From Pseudovibrio sp947494035 (GTDB lineage: Bacteria > Pseudomonadota > Alphaproteobacteria > Rhizobiales > Stappiaceae), in assembly GCA_947494035.1 (NCBI GenBank), contig CANLTN010000001.1, positions 310,001 to 374,000 of the forward strand: a DNA stretch of 64,000 nt, written 5' to 3'. The stretch's first letter is position 1, and each line of letters opens with the position of its first letter. A program made the translations under genes and the position numbers. Under the pieces are notes generated by a model. The model searched no databases. It saw only the letters and a program-made list of their open reading frames with translations, and was not told where the DNA came from. Below are positions 47,066 through 54,425 of this stretch, piece after piece.

Positions 47066-47095
47066 GCGTCAGAGCATTCGATTTCGCTTTGACGC
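47066..47095 (+). promoter_or_regulatory. hairpin in the cspA leader
   Basis: GCGTCA-g-AGC pairs with GCT-t-TGACGC around ATTCGATTTC in the untranslated leader, about 55 bases before the start codon. Structured leaders control cspA translation by temperature in other bacteria; a role here is inferred. Confidence 0.45.
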
Positions 47096-47147
47096 AACCC
47101 CACGCTATCTGCATGTTGCAGCGGCACACTAACTAGGAGATATCACG

Positions 47148-47354
47148 ATGGCTAAAGGCACCGTGAAATGGTTTAACAGCACTAAAGGTTTCGGTTTTAT
47201 TGCACCTGAAGATGGAAGCAAAGACGTATTTGTTCACATCTCTGCAGTAGAGCGCTCCGGTCTGTCTACTCTGGCTGATGGCCAGGAAGTAACTTACGAA
47301 CTGGAAGCTGGTCGTGATGGCCGTCAGAGCGCTGTAAACCTCGAAACTATCTAA
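47148..47354 (+). CDS. cspA: CspA-family cold-shock protein
   Basis: A 68-residue single cold-shock domain, an RNA chaperone. RNP1 (KGFGFI) is at about residues 13-18 and RNP2 (VFVHI) at 27-31. AGGAGA precedes the ATG by seven bases, and a perfect terminator follows. It is transcribed against the GNAT array on both sides, which makes it look inserted into, or left inside, the array. Confidence 0.97.
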   Translation: MAKGTVKWFNSTKGFGFIAPEDGSKDVFVHISAVERSGLSTLADGQEVTYELEAGRDGRQSAVNLETI

Positions 47355-47371
47355 TTCGAGCTGTTTCAGAG

Positions 47372-47401
47372 AAAAAGAGCGCAGCAATGCGCTCTTTTTT
47401 T
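47372..47401 (+). terminator. rho-independent terminator of cspA
   Basis: AAAAAGAGCGCA pairs with TGCGCTCTTTTT around a short loop with a run of Ts; its symmetry also allows it to stop the convergent GNAT transcript, whose last codon lies 12 bases away. Confidence 0.93.
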
Positions 47402-47412
47402 GTCCAAAATTC

Positions 47413-47964
47413 TTAAATAGCCACCGCGCGCATCGCTTCCCACAGGTCGCGGGTCAGCTCCACTTCAATCAACGTAACATCCTGCTCCTTGCGAGCGCGG
47501 CTTTTGTCTGGTCGGGAGCCCACTGTCTGGAACCCGTTTTTCGCCAGTACATTTAACGACCCGTCATTTTCCTCAAATGCGCCGGACGTCACCTTGGAGG
47601 CCCCCAGTGTCTCAAAGCAGTAATCGACCACCGCTTCAGCCGCCTCACTCATATAACCTTTGCCCCAGAACGGCTCGGCCAGCCAGTACCCAATACGTGG
47701 GTGGCCATCTTCCGGGATGCGGATGCCAATGACGCCTGTAAACCCGTGTTCGGATTCGATAGCCCAGTTTGTTTCTTCACTCAGCGGCGTTTCGCGAATG
47801 TGGTTCAACCACCACTCACCATCCGCTTTTGTGTAAGGGTAGGGAACCACAGTCAGCATTTTGCTGACTTTAAAATTGTTGATGTACTCACAGATCGGTT
47901 CCAGATCACCCTGCCTTAATTCACGGAGCACCAGACGATTTGTGTTGAGTTCAGGAAACACCAT
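47413..47964 (-). CDS. GNAT acetyltransferase, array member 9
   Basis: A 183-residue RimJ/RimL-type GNAT with FPELNTNRLVLREL at the start and RIGYWLAEPFWGKGYMSEA near 90-108. Closest by eye to the members at 45732 and 48049 (shared SKMLTVVPYPYTKADGEWW). ATG 47964 has GGAGTA upstream; an upstream extension is unsupported. The gap to member 8 is 84 bases. Confidence 0.87.
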   Translation of the reverse strand: MVFPELNTNRLVLRELRQGDLEPICEYINNFKVSKMLTVVPYPYTKADGEWWLNHIRETPLSEETNWAIESEHGFTGVIGIRIPEDGHPRIGYWLAEPFWGKGYMSEAAEAVVDYCFETLGASKVTSGAFEENDGSLNVLAKNGFQTVGSRPDKSRARKEQDVTLIEVELTRDLWEAMRAVAI

Positions 47965-48048
47965 TACTCCAATTCCATAGGTTTTGGAGTGTCTTCTATC
48001 AGGTCGCAAACACTCCGAAAAATAATAGATTATGCGAAAGGCCAGCGG

Positions 48049-48594
48049 TTAGGCCACCGCAAATCGGGTTGCCCATTGCTCCTGCGTCAAGCTTAGAGAA
48101 ACATTTGCAAGCTTCTTACCTTCGCGGGAGCGCGGCACAGAAACTCCTCTTTCAAGCTCTTGAAAGCCAAGCTTGCCAAGAATGCGCAGGCTGGCGGTAT
48201 TCTCCTCAAGAGCGGAGGAATAGATCACCGGAAGGCCAAGTGTTTTGAAGCCATAGCTAACAACAGCCTCCGCAGCCTCACTCACGTAGCCATTGCCCCA
48301 CAGGTGCTCTGCAAGCCAGTACCCCAGTATTGGTTTGGTGCTACTAAGCTTCATCAGGGTGATCGCACCGGAGAAACCAGCAGGCGTTTCAATCACCCAC
48401 GCAACCTTTTCAGAGCGCGGTGTTGTGAGGCAATAGTCGATCCACCACACTCCGTCCTCTTTGGTGTAGGGGTGGGGAACCTCGGCAAGCATCTTCGCAA
48501 CCGCGAAATTGTTGATGTGGGTGCAAAGCGGCTCTAGGTCCGTGTGCTTGAACTGGCGAAGTGTCAGGCTATCTGTTTTCAGTTCAGGAAACAT
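48049..48594 (-). CDS. GNAT acetyltransferase, array member 8
   Basis: A 181-residue RimJ/RimL-type GNAT: FPELKTDSLTLRQF, LGYWLAEHLWGNGYVSEA, SLRILGKLGF. It differs from its nearest relatives in WGNG for WGKG in the acetyl-CoA pyrophosphate loop. It starts 15 bases after the stop of member 7, so both probably lie on one transcript. Confidence 0.87.
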   Translation of the reverse strand: MFPELKTDSLTLRQFKHTDLEPLCTHINNFAVAKMLAEVPHPYTKEDGVWWIDYCLTTPRSEKVAWVIETPAGFSGAITLMKLSSTKPILGYWLAEHLWGNGYVSEAAEAVVSYGFKTLGLPVIYSSALEENTASLRILGKLGFQELERGVSVPRSREGKKLANVSLSLTQEQWATRFAVA

Positions 48595-48609
48595 CTTGAA
48601 TACTCACAA

Positions 48610-49182
48610 TCAATTATCTCGGCTGTTCAGCAGAAGAAAGTCATTGCGTGTCAACTGAAGCTGAAACTCCTCCAATTGAATATTGTCACGCGCACGACAA
48701 ACGCGCTCACCTTCGCCGGTGATCTTGAAGCCAATCTTGGTCAGCACATTCAAGGAGGCCGCATTTTCTTTAAACACGCCACCATGCACTACAGATATCT
48801 TCCGGTCTTCAAAGAGGTAAAAAAGAACCGCCTTCAAAGCCTCGCTCATCAGGCCCTTGCCCCAATGTTCTTGCCCAAGCCAGTACCCGATATTAGTGGT
48901 CCCTTGTAGGTCTTTGACTTTGAAGGTACCGCAAAGCTGGCCATCAAACTCCATCGTCCACGTCATATTCTCGGCTGCATCGTTCTCGCGAGCCGTCATG
49001 ATGTACGCCCGCCCATCCGCTTCTGAAAACGGGAACGGTTGAGTGCTCAGTGACTTGGAGACCTCAAAGTCCCCCAAATAGGCACAAAGCCTTTCAAGAT
49101 CGTCCTCCCGCATTGCCCGCAAAACAAGCCGCTCGCTGCGAAGGGTAGGGAAGGTGGTGTAAGTGCTATTTTGTTGGCTCAT
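48610..49182 (-). CDS. GNAT acetyltransferase, array member 7
   Basis: A 190-residue RimJ/RimL-type GNAT with TTFPTLRSERLVLRAMREDDL and IGYWLGQEHWGKGLMSEAL. Its 5' segment is almost identical at the nucleotide level to that of member 6. ATG 49182 overlaps the stop of member 6 by four bases (ATGA), so they are translationally coupled; an upstream in-frame start would overlap more. Confidence 0.88.
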   Translation of the reverse strand: MSQQNSTYTTFPTLRSERLVLRAMREDDLERLCAYLGDFEVSKSLSTQPFPFSEADGRAYIMTARENDAAENMTWTMEFDGQLCGTFKVKDLQGTTNIGYWLGQEHWGKGLMSEALKAVLFYLFEDRKISVVHGGVFKENAASLNVLTKIGFKITGEGERVCRARDNIQLEEFQLQLTRNDFLLLNSRDN

Positions 49183-49766
49183 CGCAACAACACTCTCTTT
49201 TTCATCAAAGGGCACTCTTCGAGTACCTGTTGGAAGCGGTCAGCCGAAACCTTAAGAAAGGCTTCGTTCAACTCCTCGCCGCCTCTCGCTGCACAAGTGT
49301 TAGTTCGCAGCGTTTCGATGATAAAACCAAATCTTTGCAGCACGCGTAAGGAAGCAGGGTTGCACTGAAACGCGCCGGTTTGTACCGCGCGCAAGTCTCG
49401 GTGCTGAAACAGGTAAGTAAGGACTAAAAGGACTGCCTCACTCATCAGTCCTTTGCCCCAGTGTGTCTTTCCCAGCCAATAACCGATACCCGGCTGACTG
49501 GTCAGATAGCTTGCCTTGATGTATCCGGAGAACTGTCCCTCGGTTTCGATCGCCCAATGAACATGCTCATTGGGGTCACCTTCCATCGCTTGCAATAAAT
49601 ACCGTCGGCCATCCTCTGGAGAAAACGGATGTGGTGCACTGCAAAGCATCTTCGTCACGTCGAAATCACTCAGATAGGCAGTTAGGGGTTCCAAGTCACT
49701 CTCCCGCATTTCCCGCAAAACAAGCCGCTCGCTGCGAAGGGTAGGGAAGGTTGTTTGGGTCGTCAT
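49179..49766 (-). CDS. GNAT acetyltransferase, array member 6
   Basis: A 195-residue RimJ/RimL-type GNAT, sister of member 7: TTFPTLRSERLVLREMRESDL and IGYWLGKTHWGKGLMSEA. ATG 49766 is preferred over a TTG nine bases earlier because AAGG lies at suitable spacing. The start is five bases past the stop of member 5. Confidence 0.88.
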   Translation of the reverse strand: MTTQTTFPTLRSERLVLREMRESDLEPLTAYLSDFDVTKMLCSAPHPFSPEDGRRYLLQAMEGDPNEHVHWAIETEGQFSGYIKASYLTSQPGIGYWLGKTHWGKGLMSEAVLLVLTYLFQHRDLRAVQTGAFQCNPASLRVLQRFGFIIETLRTNTCAARGGEELNEAFLKVSADRFQQVLEECPLMKKRVLLR

Positions 49767-49771
49767 AGCGG

Positions 49772-50320
49772 TCAACCTTCTGCTTCAGCAAGGTCCACAA
49801 ATTCGGCTTTGGGCAATGCTAGCCGGACATAAGAAACCATCATACCGCCCCGTCCTTCAGAGGGGATAGTTTCTTCGCCAACTTCGCTGAAGCCCATTTT
49901 ATGGAGCAGTCGGGCAGAAGCAGGATTGTCCTTAAAAACGTCAGCCTCAAAGCTGGTGACAGAACGCTGCTCAAACCCGAAACGCAGCACTGTTCGAAGC
50001 GTTTCGCTCATATAGCCGCGCCGCCAGTAAGCCTCACCCAGCCAGTATCCGGTCCAGCCTTGAGCATCTTCAAAACGCGCCCAAATACAGCCAATCAGTC
50101 CGGTACCATCATCAATGGCCCACAACACCACCTTCTCTGGATCATTGTTTCGGCCGCGATTGATATAGAACTTGCCGTACTCTTCGGTGAAAGGGTACGG
50201 CATGCCAGAAAGCCTGCTCGTCACTTCATAAGAGTTTGCCAGCTGAACGAGACGGCTAAGGTCAGGGTCCTCAATCATTCGCAATCGCAAACGCTCTGTT
50301 TTTAACTCTGGAAAATCCAT
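49772..50320 (-). CDS. GNAT acetyltransferase, array member 5
   Basis: A 182-residue RimJ/RimL-type GNAT: FPELKTERLRLRMI, then WTGYWLGEAYWRRGYMSETL. The pyrophosphate loop has WRRG instead of WGKG. One base separates its start from the stop of member 4. Confidence 0.87.
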   Translation of the reverse strand: MDFPELKTERLRLRMIEDPDLSRLVQLANSYEVTSRLSGMPYPFTEEYGKFYINRGRNNDPEKVVLWAIDDGTGLIGCIWARFEDAQGWTGYWLGEAYWRRGYMSETLRTVLRFGFEQRSVTSFEADVFKDNPASARLLHKMGFSEVGEETIPSEGRGGMMVSYVRLALPKAEFVDLAEAEG

Positions 50321-50321
50321 C

Positions 50322-50882
50322 CTATCTTATCCCCCCTACGGCAAGTTGTGGTTGCTCAACGGACTGCGCTAAATCCAACTTGAATTCCTGAGCTTCGACT
50401 TCGTGCGTTCCTCTGGAGACAGAGGAGCGCACGCAGACAGTGGTTGGGGTGAACCCGTTCTTCAAAAGAACGCGAAATGACGCAGGATTCTCCAAAAAAA
50501 CGCAAGCTTCTACGTTATCAACGCAACGCTCGATTTTCAGATAGTTTACAACGGCTTGCACTGCCTCGGTCATATAACCACGGCCCCAGTAGTATTTTCC
50601 AAGCGCATAGCCAAGCGAAGCGGTCTCACCAATCTCGTGCGCACCAATGGACCCGATGAAGCCGGTCCCGTTATCAATTGCCCAAACCACGTCCTTATTC
50701 AGGTCATTGGAATGATTGCGAGTGACGAATCCCCTTGCCCAGTCATCAGTGATCGGGTGGGGAAAACTGGCAGTCATCCGCGCCACATCAAAGTCGGAGA
50801 ACAGGAAACGCAGCCGAGCATAATCGTCTGGCTGAATTGCTCTTAAAATCAACCGGTTGGTTTGTAATTCCGGAAAGATCAT
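50322..50882 (-). CDS. GNAT acetyltransferase, array member 4
   Basis: A 186-residue RimJ/RimL-type GNAT: IFPELQTNRLILRAI, LGYALGKYYWGRGYMTEA (alanine replaces the usual tryptophan of GYWL), SFRVLLKNGF. The ATG overlaps the stop of member 3 by four bases. Confidence 0.87.
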   Translation of the reverse strand: MIFPELQTNRLILRAIQPDDYARLRFLFSDFDVARMTASFPHPITDDWARGFVTRNHSNDLNKDVVWAIDNGTGFIGSIGAHEIGETASLGYALGKYYWGRGYMTEAVQAVVNYLKIERCVDNVEACVFLENPASFRVLLKNGFTPTTVCVRSSVSRGTHEVEAQEFKLDLAQSVEQPQLAVGGIR

Positions 50883-51445
50883 TGGGCTAACTCCTGCTCT
50901 CTGGCCTGCTGTGCACCGATGAAATCAAGCGGGGATATCTGGAACTCTTCTGTCGGATAAGTGCCCTCAGGACGCGCCCGACTGCGGCCCTCATTCTGTC
51001 CGGTATGCACAAAGCCAAGCTTACGTATCAGTCCCAAAGAGCCAGCATTGTCACTAAAGGCGTCAGCAAAGATCGACGGAACCTCCCGCTCCAACAGCAA
51101 GTAGCGAAGGACCTCGCTAACTGCTTCAAACATAATGCCTTTCCGCCAGTGGTCTTCGCTAAGCCAAAAAGCCAGCTCCGGTTTCGTGGAAAGATTACCA
51201 GCGCCAACACCAGCAACCACTTCTCCCTGAAGCTCAACGGCCCAGTTCACGGCCTTTCCAAGATCACCGGGCATAAACCTTTGAAGAAAAACCTCCACAT
51301 CTGCCTGGGTGTAGGGATACGGAGCACTGGCCAACATGCGCGTAACCTGCTGGTTTTGCAGGAGTTCCAGAATGCGAGGTGCATCCGTTTCTTTCCATTC
51401 CCGCAGTGTCAGACTAGCCGTTCTCAGGCGAGGAAAAGTGGTCAT
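50879..51445 (-). CDS. GNAT acetyltransferase, array member 3
   Basis: A 188-residue RimJ/RimL-type GNAT: TTFPRLRTASLTLREW and LAFWLSEDHWRKGIMFEA, more divergent in the core than members 6-10. The ATG overlaps the stop of member 2 by four bases. Confidence 0.86.
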   Translation of the reverse strand: MTTFPRLRTASLTLREWKETDAPRILELLQNQQVTRMLASAPYPYTQADVEVFLQRFMPGDLGKAVNWAVELQGEVVAGVGAGNLSTKPELAFWLSEDHWRKGIMFEAVSEVLRYLLLEREVPSIFADAFSDNAGSLGLIRKLGFVHTGQNEGRSRARPEGTYPTEEFQISPLDFIGAQQAREQELAQ

Positions 51446-52032
51446 AGCGCGGCTCCCATCATAATATGCGCATCACCATGCAATGCTTCAAACCGATCCC
51501 GCGGCAGATGCATGATGATATTCTCAACGTCTTGTTGCAAAGGTTTGGAGTACCGGGTGCAAAAGCCCGCAGGCTCAAACCCTAGTTTCTTCAATAGCTT
51601 CTGAGAGGGGTAGTTCGCCGCAAACACACGAGCGGCAAACGTGTCACATGCGTCGCGCGCAAAGCCCCAATGCAGCGCAGCAACACATGCTTCAATCATA
51701 TAGCCATGGCCCTGCATAGCTTCGCTAAGCCAGTAGCCAATGGTCGGTAGCTCGGGGAACTCCTTGAGATCGCCGGGCTTTTGTATTTCGACGCCACCAA
51801 TCAGTGTGCCGTCATGTTCAATGGCAAACGGAAATGAATCCGTTTTCGGATCTGCTTTGCAAGCCTGTTCAATAAAGGCTTCAGCTTCCCCCATGACCGG
51901 AGGCCATGCCAACCCTGTAAGCCAGCGCGCAATTTCATAGTCGGAATGCCCGATCTCCCAAAACTGCGCAAGATCATCAGATTGGAATGGGCGCAGTTGC
52001 AGCCTTTTGGTATCTATAGTTGTAGTGAGCAT
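51442..52032 (-). CDS. GNAT acetyltransferase, array member 2
   Basis: A 196-residue GNAT: LTTTIDTKRLQLRPF and TIGYWLSEAMQGHGYMIEACVAAL. It lacks the FPEL start of the others and has QGHG in the loop, so it is a more distant paralogue. It follows a 231-base gap and therefore probably begins the second transcription unit of the array. Confidence 0.86.
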   Translation of the reverse strand: MLTTTIDTKRLQLRPFQSDDLAQFWEIGHSDYEIARWLTGLAWPPVMGEAEAFIEQACKADPKTDSFPFAIEHDGTLIGGVEIQKPGDLKEFPELPTIGYWLSEAMQGHGYMIEACVAALHWGFARDACDTFAARVFAANYPSQKLLKKLGFEPAGFCTRYSKPLQQDVENIIMHLPRDRFEALHGDAHIMMGAAL

Positions 52033-52263
52033 TGTAAAAAGCCTTGTAAATCAAATGCATATTTCTCTAATCGTTACTTGAAATGGAAAAGTGAAAGCAA
52101 AACGCAGCGTCGCTCTCGTGATCTGAGAAAGCCAGGTTTGGCTACAAGATCACGTGGGGAGACTACTGGTTTCGTGTGGTTGAGGGTAAGCCGTTACAGC
52201 CAAACAACAATCACGCTGCCGGAAGCAGGTTGCTGTCACGGCAACCTGCTCATCTGGCATCAC

Positions 52264-52869
52264 TTAACCAGCATGACCCCATCGCATATTTGCGATCCAT
52301 TGGGCGCGGGTTAGTGTAAAGCGTGTGGCATCCACCACGGCCTTTGCGCCGAGAGAATGCAGCTTTGTTGTTCCGTCCTGCTTGAAGCCGCACTTGGTCA
52401 GAACACGGTGCGAGGCAGGGTTGCTCACACGGCAAGAAGCGGAGAGCTCCTTAACGCCGTTGGCAAACGCGAATTCAATAACAGACTGAACAGCTTCTGT
52501 CGCATATCCCTGGTTCCAGAACGGCTCGCCCACCCAGTAACCCAGATGCACTGCACCAAAGTCCTCGGTAAGCGGATTGAAACCGATAGCGCCAATAAAG
52601 CGGCCAGTATTCATCATGCGGATCGCGAATGTCGCTTGATTTGGGAACTGAACCTCACACCGTTTCACCAGCGCTTTAGCGTCTTCACGCGTAAAGGGAT
52701 GCGGCATGTTCGTCAGCTTCTCAGCGATCCGACGGTTGTTGGCCAAAAACAGGATGTCGGCCAAATCATCCTTGCGCGCTCGGTCGATGACGAGACGCGC
52801 GGTGTCCTGCGGCGACCCGGCCGCGAAGCAACTGCTTTCTTCTGGGATTTCTTCGTATTCAACTACCAT
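52264..52869 (-). CDS. GNAT acetyltransferase, array member 1 (nearest rpmA)
   Basis: A 201-residue GNAT: ARLVIDRARKDDL and LGYWVGEPFWNQGYATEAV. Its position 159 bases behind rpmA matches the single GNAT gene that sits between rpmA and obgE in many alphaproteobacteria, so it may be the ancestral member. ATG 52869 follows GGAG; the longer frame is not supported. Confidence 0.87.
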   Translation of the reverse strand: MVVEYEEIPEESSCFAAGSPQDTARLVIDRARKDDLADILFLANNRRIAEKLTNMPHPFTREDAKALVKRCEVQFPNQATFAIRMMNTGRFIGAIGFNPLTEDFGAVHLGYWVGEPFWNQGYATEAVQSVIEFAFANGVKELSASCRVSNPASHRVLTKCGFKQDGTTKLHSLGAKAVVDATRFTLTRAQWIANMRWGHAG

Positions 52870-53028
52870 GGTCTTTACTCCGGTCTTGCTGCCCGTCCCA
52901 CAGGGCAAAGAAAAAGGGGAGGATGGCATCCCATCTTCCCCTTATCCTGATCTTATTGATCTTGACCGGATTTCCTAAATCCGTCGGGGTCTGATGAGAC
53001 GCCGACGATTTGGAATATCACGTCAGCG

Positions 53029-53298
53029 TTACTCGGCGGCTAGTGCCACCGGCATCACGTTGATAAATGTTCGGCCGTTGCGTTTTTCTGCGAAGGTAAC
53101 TTTGCCTTCAACAGTCGCAAAAATGGTGTGATCTTTACCCATGCCAACGCCCGCGCCAGGATGCCACTTAGTGCCACGCTGACGTGCGATAATGTTGCCA
53201 GGAATTACAGCTTCACCGCCGAATTTTTTGATACCAAGGCGACGACCAGCTGAGTCGCGACCGTTGCGGGATGAACCGCCAGCTTTTTTATGAGCCAT
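53029..53298 (-). CDS. rpmA: 50S ribosomal protein bL27
   Basis: An 89-residue bL27 located at the peptidyl-transferase centre. AHKKAGGSSRNGRDSAGRRLG at the start and GNIIARQRGTKWHPG are diagnostic. It lies 46 bases after rplU, as usual, and leads into the GNAT array and then obgE. Confidence 0.97.
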   Translation of the reverse strand: MAHKKAGGSSRNGRDSAGRRLGIKKFGGEAVIPGNIIARQRGTKWHPGAGVGMGKDHTIFATVEGKVTFAEKRNGRTFINVMPVALAAE

Positions 53299-53344
53299 AA
53301 CGAAGTACTCCTCGTTTAATCTCTAGGACAGTAACTTGCGCGAA

Positions 53345-53920
53345 TTACTTCGCTGCCAGTTCCTTAGCCTGTTCAACCCAGTTATCGCGTTCGAAGCGGC
53401 CTTTGATGCCTTGCTCTTCTTCAACGCGGGCGATGTCTTCAGCGGAAAGAGCTGCAATCTGTGCGTAGGTAGTGATACCTGATGCATTCAGCTTTTTCTC
53501 AATTGCTGGGCCAAGACCCTGCAATTTTTTCAGATCGTCGGAACCTTCAGCAGCTGGTGCAGCGGCAGCTTTCTTAGGAGCAGCAGCTTTTTTAGCTGGC
53601 TTAGCACCACCGGTCAGGATGTCAGTGATTTTCACGGTTGTGAAAGCCTGACGGTGACCGTTGCGGCGACGTGAGTTCTGACGACGACGCTTTTTGAAGA
53701 TGATGATCTTACGATCACGACCCTGCTCAACAACTTCTGCAGTTACAGAAGCGCCTTCAACAGTTGGTGCACCAATAGTGGTGTCCGCATCGGAACCAAC
53801 CATCAGAACTTCGTCAAATACGACGGTTTCACCAGCTTCGGCAGAAACTTTTTCGATCTTCAGAAGATCGTCAGCAGCAACAGTGTACTGTTTGCCACCT
53901 GTTTTAATGACTGCGAACAT
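53345..53920 (-). CDS. rplU: 50S ribosomal protein bL21 with C-terminal extension
   Basis: A normal bL21 domain (residues 1-103: MFAVIKTGGKQYTV, KKRRRQNSRRRNGHRQ) followed by an alanine/lysine-rich linker and a ~60-residue helix-hairpin-helix-like tail (LKKLQGLGPAIEKKLNASGI). Such tails occur in Hyphomicrobiales. ATG 53920 is chosen over the one at 53926 because AAGGA then sits seven bases upstream. Length 191 instead of the usual ~103. Confidence 0.95.
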   Translation of the reverse strand: MFAVIKTGGKQYTVAADDLLKIEKVSAEAGETVVFDEVLMVGSDADTTIGAPTVEGASVTAEVVEQGRDRKIIIFKKRRRQNSRRRNGHRQAFTTVKITDILTGGAKPAKKAAAPKKAAAAPAAEGSDDLKKLQGLGPAIEKKLNASGITTYAQIAALSAEDIARVEEEQGIKGRFERDNWVEQAKELAAK

Positions 53921-54425
53921 GCGCATGTCCTTCTTATCTTAGCGCACCCTTTGGCGTCGCAGTAACCTGCGAACTTTGTCGACCGTTTCCTTTATGCTCT
54001 AGGAACGTCCCATTTGGGGGAAGTCGACCGCAAACTCTGGAAAAAACCAGAAGGCGGTTTCGATGTCTTGCCTCGGACAGCGCGGAAAAGCGGGTATCCC
54101 GCAATTTTTTGAGCTGCTGGAATATACGCAGCCAATCTGGAATGTCAACGCAGAATGTCCCCATAATATCAGAAATTCGGCGGTGAGATCACAGGCCTCC
54201 GCCGAGGCAGGCGAGGCGCTTATCTATACTTAGGTGGTTGATGCGAGAGAAAACTTAGCAAAATAGGAAAAGTTCAGGAGAGCTGAAAGGAAGCTTATCG
54301 CTGCCTCGGCTCGCCTGTTGGCTCTTATGTCTTCTACAACTCTATCAGCTCTAAGCCACTGAGCCCGTCGCAGCAGGCCCGCTGCGACGGGCTGCTGTGA
54401 CTGCTTGAGGGAGGTGCTGCTCTGG
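53921..54425. other. 505-base gap between rplU and the DUF1254 gene
   Basis: It should contain the rplU promoter (none I would name) and two hairpins: GCGGG-TAT-CCCGC then AATTTTTT at 54090-54110, terminator-like on the plus strand but with no gene before it, and a strong one at 54362-54392. No protein-like frame is present. Confidence 0.45.
54362..54392. terminator. strong hairpin after the DUF1254 gene
   Basis: AGCCCGTCGCAGC pairs perfectly with GCTGCGACGGGCT (13 bases, five-base loop). No T run follows on either strand, so it could be a terminator or a mRNA-stabilising hairpin. Confidence 0.5.

Larger units (their letters stand above)
46278..47147. other. 870-base gap: cspA promoter and leader, otherwise no gene
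   Basis: The right part (from about 46928) holds the likely cspA promoter and a ~190-base leader. The left part has one minus-strand frame of 72 codons with a TTG start (46290-46508, ending RKERWQHRASAPRR) that reads only moderately protein-like and lacks a ribosome site. The middle (46510-46900) contains no structure I can name. Confidence 0.4.

Noticed and set aside
54090..54110. terminator-like hairpin with T run on the plus strand
   Set aside because: There is no plus-strand gene before it; probably incidental or part of the rplU promoter region.
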